Shown: positions 8,318 through 18,112 of the stretch, piece after piece | Layout: each line of letters begins with the position of its first letter | Position numbering within the stretch: the first letter of the stretch is position 1 | Source of the DNA: Nostoc sp. XA010 | GTDB lineage: Bacteria > Cyanobacteriota > Cyanobacteriia > Cyanobacteriales > Nostocaceae | Assembly: GCF_020829625.1 (NCBI RefSeq) | Contig: NZ_JAIVFX010000003.1 | Location: 310,001-374,000 of the forward strand | DNA: 64,000 nt | Direction of reading: 5' to 3' | The notes under the pieces: model-generated | What the model saw: the letters and a program-made list of their open reading frames with translations, nothing else | Told to the model about the DNA's origin: nothing | Databases searched by the model: none | Position numbers and translations under genes: made by a program

Positions 8318-10327
8318 TTACTCTAAAAAATTCGGCTTGGGAGTAGTGACACCATTACGACCAACTGCGGGTATTTCCACTGGCTGATCTGTAGCAGTAG
8401 GAGTTCCATTAGTATTGCCACTGGAAGTCACTGAATTTTGATTGCCGGGATGTCCATTGGGGATGAACAATTGTGGATGGTCAAAGGGTGCTTGTTCAAG
8501 GAGGACTCGCTGATCAGTAAGTCCCTTTCTTAAGAAAGCGACCAAATCAGCTTTTTTAGCATCGGTTAAGTTCAACGGTGGTACACCAGGACCACCGTCA
8601 TCACCTCGACCACGATTGTAAAAGTCTACCACTTGCTCTAGAGTTGCCATTCCACCGTTATGCATATATGGAGCTGTCAAGCCGATGTTACGAAGGGCAG
8701 GTGCTTTGAACAGTGATGTGGTAGTGTTTCCGGCTCCTGGGTCATCTGAGGCCGGTCTGACACCGTAGTTACCGAAGAAGCCGTTAGTCGCATTACTAAT
8801 GAGCGGATCACTTGGATCAGTTGAAGCTACTCCTGCGGTTCTTCTCACCGAAGCCCTGGTGAATTCTGGAATCGTATGGCAGGTGTTACAATTACCGCCA
8901 CCATTAGCCGTGTTATTCACAAACACAGTCAGACCGCTTTTTTCCTGATCGGTGAGAGCATTGATATTTCCCGCTTGGAATTTATCAAAAGGTGTGTTGC
9001 CAGACACAAGAGTAGACATATACTTTTGCATTGCTAACCCAGAGAATAAGGAGAAGTTCCAATCCCTGAGCGAAAACTGATTTGCAGGTAAAGTCTGTCC
9101 TTCCTCACTCTCGTTATCATCATTATTTTTGGCGAGGATTGTTGGTGTTCCATTACTGTCAACTTGAATGATTGACTTTGACTTCCACCATTCCTTCTTA
9201 AAGGCTTTCCGAATCAGTTGATCATAAGATGCGATCGCCAGACCGGTCTGAGGGGATCGACTGTCAGATCCTAAAACACTATCTTGCTGATGTACAAGTT
9301 GTTTACCTAAAGGTCTGAGGCTTTTGATCCTCTGACCTTTTTTTCGCAGAAACTTAGCACCGACTTGAGGTAAGGTACGTCCCTCAGCAGATGTTTCAAA
9401 TTCACTCAATAGTGGCCCGGTTACTAGGGAAGCTATAGAGGAATTGTTGAGCGAAACGGAAACAGCAGTTAGTTGGTTTGGTTTTGTAGCTTTGTAAACT
9501 TTAGCACTAGGGTCTGCTGCTCCCTTTATATTCACCCCATTGAAGCTTTCTTTGGCGCGACCATCCCAAAACTGGAGTTTGTTGAAAATTGTATCAATTA
9601 CCGTTGGAGTATTACGCGGCTCAACTCGACGCACATTAATTCCATTGACTTGAAAGCCGTCTGAATCTGGCTTAGATGTAGTAGAATCCACTGCTTGACC
9701 CGGAACAGTGTCCTTAATAACACTGTAAAACACACCTTGGGATGAGGCGACATCGTTAGAGTCAGAAATAACTGTACTGGTTCGATCATTAGGATCTGCC
9801 AGTTTGTGAAATGGAAAATCTGCCGCCGTGAGTTGATAGTTTGCACCACCACCGACCTGGAAAGTTTTATCTTTCACTGATGCCAAAACACCAGGACTAA
9901 TTTGATTTTTTGATCTGTTATCAACTCCGGCATGAAAGTGACAACTAGCACAGGACTGAACGCCGTCACTACCAAGCTGCATATCCCAAAATAGGGCTTT
10001 TCCTAGCTTGAGTAGAGCTGTCTGGTCGGCAACAAAGTCTCCGAGATTGCTTGGTTCGGCCACTGCTGTCAGGAGTGGTGGGTTCGCCGGGGTAGGGTCT
10101 CCAGATGTAGTCGGTGGCAAACTGGTTATGTTATTTAAGGGAGTTGGGTTCCGTGTTACTTGCGCGGATACGATACCTCCACCAGCGCTCACCAGAGAAA
10201 CTATGACGAAAATTGCCAGAGGGCGTGAATATCTTGATAATATTCTGGTTTTATACCTTAAATAAATCCAGAAAAGCATCAAAATTAGCACGATTAAAAT
10301 TGCTAATGCGGTATTTGAGCGTATCAT
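8318..10327 (-). CDS. Membrane-anchored di-haem cytochrome c peroxidase / MauG-family protein
   Basis: This 669-residue protein has an N-terminal hydrophobic anchor (about residues 7-22) and a second hydrophobic stretch at 37-56. It carries two c-type haem sites, CASCH (126-130) and CNTCH (480-484), with a likely Met ligand in TAPYMHNGGM (551-560). The segments around them (TALLKLGKALFWD, NTPTVIDTIFN, APALRNIGLTAPYMH) are those of the bacterial cytochrome c peroxidase/MauG family. Such enzymes reduce H2O2 or oxidise protein or small-molecule substrates on the periplasmic side. The spacing between haems is much larger than in classical peroxidases (about 330 residues in total length), because of a long Ser/Asn/Lys-rich middle. 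GAGG four bases before the ATG supports the start. No partner gene is adjacent. Confidence 0.88.
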   Translation of the reverse strand: MIRSNTALAILIVLILMLFWIYLRYKTRILSRYSRPLAIFVIVSLVSAGGGIVSAQVTRNPTPLNNITSLPPTTSGDPTPANPPLLTAVAEPSNLGDFVADQTALLKLGKALFWDMQLGSDGVQSCASCHFHAGVDNRSKNQISPGVLASVKDKTFQVGGGANYQLTAADFPFHKLADPNDRTSTVISDSNDVASSQGVFYSVIKDTVPGQAVDSTTSKPDSDGFQVNGINVRRVEPRNTPTVIDTIFNKLQFWDGRAKESFNGVNIKGAADPSAKVYKATKPNQLTAVSVSLNNSSIASLVTGPLLSEFETSAEGRTLPQVGAKFLRKKGQRIKSLRPLGKQLVHQQDSVLGSDSRSPQTGLAIASYDQLIRKAFKKEWWKSKSIIQVDSNGTPTILAKNNDDNESEEGQTLPANQFSLRDWNFSLFSGLAMQKYMSTLVSGNTPFDKFQAGNINALTDQEKSGLTVFVNNTANGGGNCNTCHTIPEFTRASVRRTAGVASTDPSDPLISNATNGFFGNYGVRPASDDPGAGNTTTSLFKAPALRNIGLTAPYMHNGGMATLEQVVDFYNRGRGDDGGPGVPPLNLTDAKKADLVAFLRKGLTDQRVLLEQAPFDHPQLFIPNGHPGNQNSVTSSGNTNGTPTATDQPVEIPAVGRNGVTTPKPNFLE

Positions 10328-10896
10328 AAGACCTCGCGATACGTTTTAAACCATGAGGTTTAGGCTGACTCCGGAAGACTCAGCCGTCCTTTAGGTAGTA
10401 TTAACGTACTAATAATGCATTGTAACCATATGCAAAATACCACGCCGCAGTAATGTGATTCTCTATGGATTGCGACAAGATTAGGTAAAGATTGTGTAAT
10501 CTTGTAGTTAAATTATTATTTTTAATAATATATAGTCTGAAACAAATGGCACTAAAAATGGCTGATTTAAAATGCGTAAGTTCTAATTTTGTTGGGCAAG
10601 CGAAGTCTACAACGGGCTGCGCCTACCCAGCTTGGTTAAAAGTCGGACTTGATCCTCAAGGGTAGGGTATTTACTCTGAACCCTTTAGCCCATATACTTC
10701 AACGTATAATTGCTAATGTTATGAATGCTGCGACCTTCTCCCTGTCCAAGTGAGATTTGTAATATTTAATACATTAACCCATCAACCATCAGGCATCCTA
10801 TACCTACCCATCAGCACAATTAATCACGGGATCGCTTGCTGTATTCTTCACAGTTTGTTACAAAAGTACAAAGAACTTCTAGAGACCCAAAACCAC
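10328..10896. other. Intergenic, with repeat fragments
   Basis: Just upstream of the peroxidase gene is a stem GGCTGA (10363-10368) / TCAGCC (10380-10385). A Nostoc-type repeat fragment, GGGCAAGCGAAGTCTACAAC onward with CGGGCTGCGCCTACCC, lies at about 10593-10631. The frame of the next gene is open back to 10750, but that part lacks conserved sequence and is treated as untranslated. Confidence 0.4.
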
Positions 10897-11691
10897 ATGT
10901 TCGGCGGACTTACTGGTTTACAAGATCCTAAAGGCACAGATTGGGGAGAGCGGATGCTCAACACGGTTGCCAGCCAAACGATTCGCCACCTGTTTACCCA
11001 AAGCGAGTCAGTAGAAGTCTTTGTGCGCTGCTACCCCTCCAGCAAACTGTTGCAAGGCAGCATTGATAGCTTTAAGATGAGCGGTCGTGGCTTGGTGATT
11101 CGGAAAGATTTTGCGGTAGAGGAGATGTCTTTTGAAACCGATGCGGTTGCCATTGACTTCGGCTCGGTTTTAAGTGGCAAACTCAGTCTTAAGCAGCCTA
11201 CTCAAGCGATCGCCCAAGTGATTTTATCAGAAGCAGGCATAAACCAAGCCTTTAACGCGGAACTGGTGAAAAAGCGCCTGCTTAACCTCACCGTACCATC
11301 ACTGACAGAATTATCTGGCGGTGAACCAGTTTCCTTTACGGAAGTACAGGTACAGCTATTGCCAGGAAATCGCTTACAGCTTGTAGCAAAAGCAGATTTA
11401 AATAATGGGGAACTCGTTCCCCTGAACATGAGCCTAGCTTTAGGCATTGAAAGGCGGCGGCGAGTTTCCTTCAAAGATCCAAAAATCGAACTTGACCAAG
11501 TGCCAGAAGCACAACGGGAAATCTCGCAAACCTTGAGCGTGGCACTAGTAGAAATTTTAGATAATATGGTTGATCTTGATCGTTTTGACCTCGATGGAGT
11601 GAAAATGCGGCTCAACCGATTAGACACTGAAGGTCAAAAACTTATTTTCAGTGGTTATGCTGAAATTGAACGTATTCCACATAGCGCTTGA
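10897..11691 (+). CDS. DUF2993 (LmeA-type) phospholipid-binding protein
   Basis: This 264-residue protein matches the DUF2993 family of cyanobacteria and actinobacteria. It has an N-terminal MLNTVASQTIRHLFTQSESV and the middle motif KMSGRGLVIRKDFAVEEM. The C-terminal part contains FDLDGVKMRLNRL. The actinobacterial relative LmeA binds phospholipids at the cell envelope. The role here is unknown; a lipid-binding TULIP-like fold is plausible by family. The ATG at 10897 (MFGGLTGLQ) is chosen because the family begins there; an upstream frame extension is not conserved in character. No transmembrane segment is visible. Confidence 0.8.
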   Translation: MFGGLTGLQDPKGTDWGERMLNTVASQTIRHLFTQSESVEVFVRCYPSSKLLQGSIDSFKMSGRGLVIRKDFAVEEMSFETDAVAIDFGSVLSGKLSLKQPTQAIAQVILSEAGINQAFNAELVKKRLLNLTVPSLTELSGGEPVSFTEVQVQLLPGNRLQLVAKADLNNGELVPLNMSLALGIERRRRVSFKDPKIELDQVPEAQREISQTLSVALVEILDNMVDLDRFDLDGVKMRLNRLDTEGQKLIFSGYAEIERIPHSA

Positions 11692-11777
11692 TTTGATATT
11701 TTCACGTAAGCAAGGTAAGTAAAATTTTTTTAACGTGAGTTCGATGAACCTCTCCCTGTTTTAAACTAAAGTTCAAG

Positions 11778-11801
11778 TTTCCTCCGTCCGTCGGAGGGAA
11801 A
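11778..11801. terminator. Hairpin downstream of the DUF2993 gene
   Basis: TTTCCTCCG (11778-11786) pairs with CGGAGGGAAA (11792-11801) around a five-base loop. It lies 87 bases after the stop codon and could mark the transcript end, although no clear T run follows. Confidence 0.35.
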
Positions 11802-11921
11802 CGGTTTTACGTAGTAAAATCTCTTAGCGGTCTTTTGATTGAGCTAATTAGACGTACAGTATATGAACAGTCGAATTCACGTTTTTTTAGGGTCTTTGCA
11901 TGAAGTCCTAAAACAAAATTA

Positions 11922-11951
11922 AATACCGCCTAAAGCAATTTAGGCGGTATT
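11922..11951. terminator. Perfect 13-bp hairpin between convergent genes
   Basis: AATACCGCCTAAA and TTTAGGCGGTATT flank a GCAA loop. It sits between the convergent DUF2993 gene and ugd. On the minus strand it is followed by TTTAATTTTGTTTT, so it most likely terminates ugd transcription; it may act on both strands. Confidence 0.65.
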
Positions 11952-12050
11952 ATAATTCTTTAGTTTTTAAGAGAGTTAGAGTTAGGAGCTATGGATTATA
12001 AGTTGTAAGCAATTCTTATCCATCATTGATCGCTTCTAACTCTTAAATCT

Positions 12051-13442
12051 CTATCGTCCTACACCTACATATTGGAATCCAGCGCGTATCATTACTTCAG
12101 GGTCGAGGAAGTTACGACCGTCGATGATAACGGGGTTGGTCATCAATTTTGCCATCTTCACATAGTCAAGAGTGCTGAACTGCTGCCATTCGGTGACAAG
12201 TACCAACGCATCACAGCCATCAGCTAGTCTTTCGGCATCGGTTTCTACTAGCACTCCAGAAAGCCCATGACGTAAACCTGTTTGAGAAACAATCGGGTCA
12301 AAGGCTTTAACTTTGGCTCCCAATCGGTTGAGCTGCTCAATTAGGTTGAGGGCTGGAGCGTCGCGCAAGTCGTCGGTATCGGGCTTGAAGGTCAGTCCGA
12401 GTAGTCCAACTGTTTTGCCTTTGAGAATTTTCAGAACTTTTTGGAGTTTTTCTAAAGCAATCAATCGCTGGCGTTCGTTGACACTGACAGCAGCTTTGAG
12501 TAACTGGGCTTCATAGCCATAATCATCAGCAGTGTGAATCAGAGCGGAGACATCTTTGGGGAAACAAGAACCACCCCAACCAATACCAGCTTGTAAAAAT
12601 TTGTTACCAATACGGGAGTCTAGACCAATACCTCTAGCTACTTGGGTGACATCAGCACCGACGCGATCGCAAATATTAGCAACTTCGTTAATAAAACTAA
12701 TCTTAGTGGCTAAAAAGGCATTAGCGGCGTATTTAATCATCTCCGCCGAACTCAGGTCTGTTGCCAGAATTGGCACAGGGGGTAAAGATTGATCCTCAGC
12801 GTACTTGCGTTCCACAATTGGGGCATAGAGTTTTTGCATTAAGGCTACTGCTCTTTGACTATTGCCTCCTAGTACAATGCGATCGGGGTTGAAGGTGTCG
12901 TGAACTGCCGAACCTTCGCGCAAAAACTCTGGATTGCTAATTACATCAAACTCGGCTGCAAACTCAGGTAATTTTTCATTACTCGGAACCCCTCCTGCGG
13001 GTACTAATACTTTCTGCCGTTCAGCAACACCATCTAGAACAAGCATCCGCACCCAGTCACCTGAGCCAATGGGTACTGTAGATTTATTCACTATGACTTT
13101 ATAACCACCGTTGAGATTTTCCCCAATCCCACGGGCTACAGCTTCAACATAACGAGTATCACTTTCACCAGTGGGTAAAGGTGGCGTTCCCACAGCAATA
13201 AACAGAATTTCGCCGTGGGAAACTCCAGCAGCGAGATCGCTAGTAAAATGAATTTTCTCTGTTTGAATGGCAGACTGGATAATTTCTGAAAGTCCCGGCT
13301 CAAAAATTGGGGACTGCCCAGACTTCATTAACTTAACTTTTTCTTCGTTGTTGTCTACGCAAATTACATCATGCCCAATATGAGCCAAGCAAGCACCTGT
13401 AACTAAACCAACGTAACCAGTACCAATCACGCAAACACGCAT
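12051..13442 (-). CDS. ugd: UDP-glucose 6-dehydrogenase
   Basis: This enzyme oxidises UDP-glucose to UDP-glucuronate with two NAD+ in the cytosol. The 463-residue protein shows the N-terminal Rossmann motif GTGYVG (7-12), the FEPGLSE and ISNPEFLREGSA segments and the catalytic Cys293 in GGSCFPKD. The C-terminal NAD/UDP-binding domain contains LGLTFKPDTDDLRDAP. Length is normal. The UDP-glucuronate decarboxylase gene lies 147 bases upstream on the same strand, so both steps from UDP-glucose to UDP-xylose are encoded together. That suggests supply of xylose or glucuronate for extracellular polysaccharide or sheath. Confidence 0.95.
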   Translation of the reverse strand: MRVCVIGTGYVGLVTGACLAHIGHDVICVDNNEEKVKLMKSGQSPIFEPGLSEIIQSAIQTEKIHFTSDLAAGVSHGEILFIAVGTPPLPTGESDTRYVEAVARGIGENLNGGYKVIVNKSTVPIGSGDWVRMLVLDGVAERQKVLVPAGGVPSNEKLPEFAAEFDVISNPEFLREGSAVHDTFNPDRIVLGGNSQRAVALMQKLYAPIVERKYAEDQSLPPVPILATDLSSAEMIKYAANAFLATKISFINEVANICDRVGADVTQVARGIGLDSRIGNKFLQAGIGWGGSCFPKDVSALIHTADDYGYEAQLLKAAVSVNERQRLIALEKLQKVLKILKGKTVGLLGLTFKPDTDDLRDAPALNLIEQLNRLGAKVKAFDPIVSQTGLRHGLSGVLVETDAERLADGCDALVLVTEWQQFSTLDYVKMAKLMTNPVIIDGRNFLDPEVMIRAGFQYVGVGR

Positions 13443-13589
13443 TTTTTAACTCCTCACTTTTTTGGGGTTAGTTTTCTAAAAGAAGTATCAATATGACACT
13501 TAAACACTGACAGTTAACTCAGCCACTAAACATACTAGCTACCGATAGGGTAGAGCCTGCATGAAATTTAGAGCAACGCTAGGCGCTAC

Positions 13590-14540
13590 TCAGGTGGTTG
13601 AATTATTTGCATCGCTTTGAATGCGATCGCGAAAATCTTCTATTGTTAGTTTTAACCCCTCTTGCAGAGCAATAGTCGGTTCCCAATTTAACCAAGTTTT
13701 TGCCTTTGTGATATCAGGTTGGCGACGCCGGGGATCGTCCGAAGGTAGTGGCTCGAATTTAATCTGCGCGTCTGGATTAATCATATTTTGCACAGCTTGT
13801 GCCAATTGCAAAATCGTATATTCACCAGGATTACCCAGGTTTACTGGGCCTATGTAGTCGCTATTCATTAGACGGATGAATCCTTCCACTAAATCGGAAA
13901 CATAGCAGAAACTACGAGTTTGCGAACCATCACCATAAACGGTTAAAGGATTACCCCGCAAGGCTTGAACTATAAAGTTGCTCACCACACGGCCATCGTT
14001 TTCTAACATTCTTGGCCCGTAGGTGTTAAATATCCGAACAACTCGAATATCAACTTTATTTTGCCTATAGTAATCAAATGCTAGAGTCTCAGCAATTCTT
14101 TTACCTTCGTCGTAGCATGAACGTATCCCAATGGGATTAACACTACCCCGATACTCTTCGGGTTGGGGATGAACTTCTGGATCACCGTATACTTCACTGG
14201 TTGAAGCCAAGAAAAACCTAGCTTTAACACGTTTAGCCAGCCCCAACATATTGAGTGTTCCCATCACGTTAGTTTTAACGGTTTTAACTGGGTTGTACTG
14301 GTAATGTACTGGTGAAGCAGGACAAGCTAAATGATAAATTTGATCCACTTCTAACCGAATTGGTTCAGTAATGTCGTGGCGGATCAGTTCAAAGTACGGA
14401 TGACCTAACCATTTAAGGATGTTCCTTTTGTGACCAGTGTAAAAATTATCCAAGCATATTAATTCATGCCCATCATTCATTAGTCGGTCGATGAGATGGG
14501 AACCAATAAACCCAGCACCACCCGTCACCAAAATTCTCAT
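13590..14540 (-). CDS. uxs: UDP-glucuronate decarboxylase (UDP-xylose synthase)
   Basis: This 316-residue extended short-chain dehydrogenase converts UDP-glucuronate to UDP-xylose and CO2 via an NAD-bound 4-keto intermediate. It has GGAGFIGS (7-14), the catalytic Tyr143/Lys147 in SCYDEGKR and the signature [18 protein letters not shown], which separates UXS from other epimerases. [10 protein letters not shown] is also present. The product of the neighbouring ugd gene is its substrate. Bacterial annotation often labels such proteins NAD-dependent epimerase/dehydratase; the conserved motifs favour UXS over GDP-mannose or dTDP-glucose enzymes. Confidence 0.9.
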   Translation of the reverse strand: MRILVTGGAGFIGSHLIDRLMNDGHELICLDNFYTGHKRNILKWLGHPYFELIRHDITEPIRLEVDQIYHLACPASPVHYQYNPVKTVKTNVMGTLNMLGLAKRVKARFFLASTSEVYGDPEVHPQPEEYRGSVNPIGIRSCYDEGKRIAETLAFDYYRQNKVDIRVVRIFNTYGPRMLENDGRVVSNFIVQALRGNPLTVYGDGSQTRSFCYVSDLVEGFIRLMNSDYIGPVNLGNPGEYTILQLAQAVQNMINPDAQIKFEPLPSDDPRRRQPDITKAKTWLNWEPTIALQEGLKLTIEDFRDRIQSDANNSTT

Positions 14541-15108
14541 AGTTTCCCAGTTATTTACAAATATTTTCGGTAGCTATTGCACTTACTTTTAGATTACCCA
14601 GATTGGGGACAAAATATACAAAACGAAAAAAAGAACAAAGTTCAATCTAAAAGTGTTGTTGAATTTACGTATTTTTCTACGGTTATATTTTTGTTATTTT
14701 TTATTTGCTTCCTTAATAATTTAACTAGTAAAATAACAAAAATTGCCAGTCTTCCACCTAAAGTTCATCAAATCTTTAACAATACAAAGTGTTTTTATGA
14801 ATACTACTGTTTTCAGTTGGATGCAGGAATAGGTTGACACTTTCCACAGTTCAAGGTCTTACAATTAACCATATTTGTACAATACTCAAGTTGTCGGATT
14901 TACCAACATTCTGCCCTTTATTTAAGTGCAGAGACTTATATCATTTCAGGATATTCCTGCGATAAATACATAGATAAGTTTGGAGGGACATACATCTATA
15001 TGCCCCTACGGATGATTCATTTCTTGCAAAGTTTGTTGTCAATGCGATGCCTCCGACGGACTACACCAACGCAGCATAAGTCCATGTGAGTGGACTAAAT
15101 GCCTCATA
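14541..15108. other. Intergenic region upstream of uxs
   Basis: These 570 AT-rich bases hold no credible gene. An open frame at 14577-14837 encodes a low-complexity, Phe/Leu/Lys-rich sequence and is probably spurious. A repeat fragment containing CCTCCGACGGACTACACCAA lies at about 15051-15070. The promoter of uxs must lie at the left end; no clear box was found. Confidence 0.4.
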
Positions 15109-17247
15109 TCATACAGCAGAGGTAATGCTAGTAACCGTTTTAGACATAACTAAATTTGTGGTTTGAGTGCGTTGCGGTTCTCCAAGCATGATAATGGAGC
15201 AGGTGAGTTGTCTAGCTAACTGAGTTGTGACATCGCTAATGGCTAATCCTCCAGGGCTGGTACGATTACGTATAAAAGGTAAAACTACTAAATCATATAA
15301 TCGTGCTGCCTGCAAAATTGCTTGGGCAACATTCTCATGAGCGATAATTTGAATTTCTGGGGCATTAGTTAAAGCTAATTGAGATACCAATAGGGAGAGA
15401 TGCGATCGCCTCCAAGCAATTTTACTAGAACTAGTGCGGCGATCGCACACATTCAGTACAGTAATGTGGCTCTGATTTGCCTCAGCCAGCATCTGGGCAA
15501 ATTGTACAGGCTGTAATGTCGGTGCTGTTAAGTTTTCTACTGGTACTAAGATGCGCTGAATTTTTTTTGGTGATTCTACTAGACGTGTTACCGCTACTGG
15601 ACAATGGGATGCCCAAAGTACACCATCAATCACATTCCCAAATAAACGCGCTCGTAACCCAGTCCGTTTACCCCAACCCATAACGATTAAATTAGCCTTT
15701 TGTTCACGAGCCGCTCTGCTAATTCCTTGAGCAAAAGCATCATCAATCCGCAGCATTGGTTCTGCGGCTACGCCCAATACTCGACTGTGTATTGTGGCTT
15801 TTGTTAATAATTGTTCACTCCGTTGTAGAGACGCTTCTAACTGCGGTGCATCCATTTGACCAGTGGCATTAGCGATCGCAAGCGGTATAATTTTGCCTTT
15901 ACACTGACGCGCTAATAACGCCGCGATTTCAATCAAATACTGCTCAGTATGAGGATTATAGACAGGTACGACTATAGTAAAAGCACTGTCTGTTTTTGGT
16001 GCGTTTTGGTCAGGTTGGGGTGGTGCTGGATCTTCGGCAGGTGAGGAATTCAAACCAACAGCTATTCTATTAGTGATCAATGGCCCCAAGCTTGATGTGA
16101 CAACCATTAAGACAATCACGCTGTGTAATACTTCTAGTGGCAGCAACCCAGCCCGGTATCCCACTAACGTTGCTGCTAATGTTGTCGCAACCTGGGGAAG
16201 CGATAGCGACCAGATGGTTAGCATTTCTTGCCAGTTATAGCGGTAAACCAGTTTTGTGAAAAAAGCTGCAATCAATTTACTGACAATGAAACTGATTATC
16301 ATCAACAGCGTTAACTTGAGCGTGTCTAGGTTGTTCACAAGGGCGGGTAGATTGATCGTTAACCCAAGGTCAACAAAGAAAATGGGAATGAATAGCACAC
16401 TGCCAATAAATACCATTTTTTGTTTGACTGGGCCTTCCCCTACAGCTTCATTTACCGCCAAACCCGCTAAAAACGCACCAACAATTTTCTCTATCCCAAT
16501 CAATTGAGCGCCCACAGCCGCCAGAAACACAGAAAGCAAGACAAACAAAAACTTGTTTCCTTCGTCGTCTCCAGACCGTTTGAAAAATTCTTTGCCTGCC
16601 CAATCAAAGCCTGCCACAACGGCAACAGAGTAAATAATTAACCAACCTGACAAGCTGAGTAGTTTCGCAAAGCTGAATGTTCCAGCATGAGCGACGCCTA
16701 CACAAACGGCTAAGATGAGTATTGAGCCAATATCTGTAAAAATTTTAGCTCCAATAGTGACCGTAACAGCTTCGTTATTGATCACTCCCAAACGGCTGAT
16801 TATGGGATATGCCAAAAGAGTATAGGAAGCGAATAAAGAGCCAACTAATATTGAAGTATTCCAGCCATAGCCTAAAATCAGCCCTACCAAGGTTCCCATC
16901 ACCAGGGGTACACTGAAAGTTAAGCTAGCAAACCCGAAGGCACGACTTTTTTGCCGACGAAACTGTTCTAGATCAACTTCTAGCCCTGCGACAAACAGCA
17001 AGTAAATTAACCCAATGTCTGATAGCAGGTTAATCATCGACAAGTCTGACTGAAATAGATTCCAGCCTGAGGGGCCGAGTACTAACCCTGAGAAAACCAA
17101 ACCCACTAATCCTGGTAATCTTAGCCGCTCAAACATGATCGGTATAACTAAGATCACCACCAGCAAAATAGCAAAGGGAACAATTGGTTCCTTGCCAAGA
17201 ACTTGGGAAGTTGGCTCCAGAGCAAGAACTTGTGATATGAGTTCCAT
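15109..17247 (-). CDS. CPA2-type cation:proton antiporter with two C-terminal USP domains
   Basis: This 712-residue protein has about 12 transmembrane helices in residues 1-400 (RLRLPGLVGLVFSGLVLGPS, LFVAGLEVDLEQFRRQKSRA, AFLAGLAVNEAVGEGPVKQ), typical of Kef/NhaS3-like Na+ or K+/H+ antiporters. After a Pro-rich linker (PAEDPAPPQPDQ) come two universal-stress-protein domains, about 430-570 and 580-700. The first has the signature GWGKRTGLRARLFGNVIDGV, close to the ATP-binding G-x2-G-x9-G pattern. Such USP domains may regulate the transporter by nucleotide binding. It probably sits in the plasma or thylakoid membrane. The substrate ion cannot be assigned from sequence alone. Confidence 0.9.
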   Translation of the reverse strand: MELISQVLALEPTSQVLGKEPIVPFAILLVVILVIPIMFERLRLPGLVGLVFSGLVLGPSGWNLFQSDLSMINLLSDIGLIYLLFVAGLEVDLEQFRRQKSRAFGFASLTFSVPLVMGTLVGLILGYGWNTSILVGSLFASYTLLAYPIISRLGVINNEAVTVTIGAKIFTDIGSILILAVCVGVAHAGTFSFAKLLSLSGWLIIYSVAVVAGFDWAGKEFFKRSGDDEGNKFLFVLLSVFLAAVGAQLIGIEKIVGAFLAGLAVNEAVGEGPVKQKMVFIGSVLFIPIFFVDLGLTINLPALVNNLDTLKLTLLMIISFIVSKLIAAFFTKLVYRYNWQEMLTIWSLSLPQVATTLAATLVGYRAGLLPLEVLHSVIVLMVVTSSLGPLITNRIAVGLNSSPAEDPAPPQPDQNAPKTDSAFTIVVPVYNPHTEQYLIEIAALLARQCKGKIIPLAIANATGQMDAPQLEASLQRSEQLLTKATIHSRVLGVAAEPMLRIDDAFAQGISRAAREQKANLIVMGWGKRTGLRARLFGNVIDGVLWASHCPVAVTRLVESPKKIQRILVPVENLTAPTLQPVQFAQMLAEANQSHITVLNVCDRRTSSSKIAWRRSHLSLLVSQLALTNAPEIQIIAHENVAQAILQAARLYDLVVLPFIRNRTSPGGLAISDVTTQLARQLTCSIIMLGEPQRTQTTNLVMSKTVTSITSAV

Positions 17248-17390
17248 AGGTAGGAATGAAGGGGCTATGGTAAAACTACGATTCCCTTGGGGCGATCGCT
17301 TAATCGATATAAATAAATAGAGAAGCCACCTGAGGAAAAATCAAATATATTAATTTACACTAACTAGGCAATTGTCTCAGAACTAACTAC

Positions 17391-18047
17391 CTACGGATGG
17401 ATTTGACTCAAAATGAACCGTAAGCGATCGTAGTCGTCTTTAAGTAGCACACTTAAGCTACGTCCAGCTTTAATTAGCCATTCTCGGTCAGCTTTGCGTA
17501 ACTGGTATATATCTCGAATGGCAGCTGCGGCCAAAGACTCTACTGGCGCACCGTTAATACAAAGGAGTGTCCGCAAAAAATCTAGTTCTTCAGTAAATTT
17601 AATGATTGCTTCTGGTTCGCACCGATAAACAGCTTGATGAATTTGCGGGGGACGCGGTGGTAGATATTGATATATTCTTTGGTTATAACCTCGATTCTGG
17701 GAGGATTGCTCAAATCCTACGATCGCAGCCCTAAATTCTGTTCTGAGCATGGCAAATATCTGGGGCTGTTCTTCGCGTAAGTCTTGCAATGACAAGCCCA
17801 AAGCTCTGGCCCGATGTATGGAATCTATGGGCATAGTGGTGGCATAATATACCACAGCATAAACTTGATTGCCCGATTCTTCATCTACAGAACAGACCCA
17901 GCTACCAAAGGGTGGCATGGAGGGAAAGCTTAAATCGTCTGGTTCTAAACACTGAGCTAAAAATTCCGTACTAGTAGTTTCAATCACCTCCGCAATGTGG
18001 TTGGGATGGCGATCGCCAGTAGCAAACTGTGGTAGGGGGAGGCGCAT
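17391..18047 (-). CDS. HAS-barrel domain protein
   Basis: This 218-residue cyanobacterial protein begins with a small beta barrel related to the HAS barrel found at the N terminus of HerA and F1-ATPase-like ATPases (FATGDRHPNHIAEVIETTS, FGSWVCSV, VYAVVYYATTMPID). It then has a largely helical C-terminal half (LRTEFRAAIVGFEQ, EELDFLRTLLCINGAPV). Here the barrel is not attached to an ATPase. The function is unknown. The gene follows ndhS by 65 bases on the same strand, separated by a heptamer repeat hairpin. It has no signal peptide or membrane segment. Confidence 0.7.
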   Translation of the reverse strand: MRLPLPQFATGDRHPNHIAEVIETTSTEFLAQCLEPDDLSFPSMPPFGSWVCSVDEESGNQVYAVVYYATTMPIDSIHRARALGLSLQDLREEQPQIFAMLRTEFRAAIVGFEQSSQNRGYNQRIYQYLPPRPPQIHQAVYRCEPEAIIKFTEELDFLRTLLCINGAPVESLAAAAIRDIYQLRKADREWLIKAGRSLSVLLKDDYDRLRFILSQIHP

Positions 18048-18056
18048 AGTAATTTA

Positions 18057-18112
18057 GTCATTAGTCATTGGTCATTAGTCATTTGTTTTTGCCAAATGAC
18101 TAATGACTAATT
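18057..18112. repeat. TTAGTCA/TGACTAA heptamer repeats forming a hairpin
   Basis: Several copies of GTCATTA/GGTCATTA on the left and AATGACTAATGACTAA on the right of a TTTTTG loop can fold into a long stem. It occupies the spacer between ndhS and the HAS-barrel gene and may attenuate read-through. The same heptamers occur at 48330-48390. Confidence 0.6.

Noticed and set aside
7954-8387. Two small plus-strand open frames upstream of the peroxidase gene end
   Set aside because: No recognisable protein, odd amino-acid composition and no good ribosome-binding site; the second overlaps the peroxidase gene.
10750-10896. N-terminal extension of the DUF2993 protein
   Set aside because: The extra 49 codons lack family similarity and the conserved start is at 10897.
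14577-14837. Small open frame upstream of uxs
   Set aside because: Low-complexity, AT-driven sequence without a start signal or family likeness.
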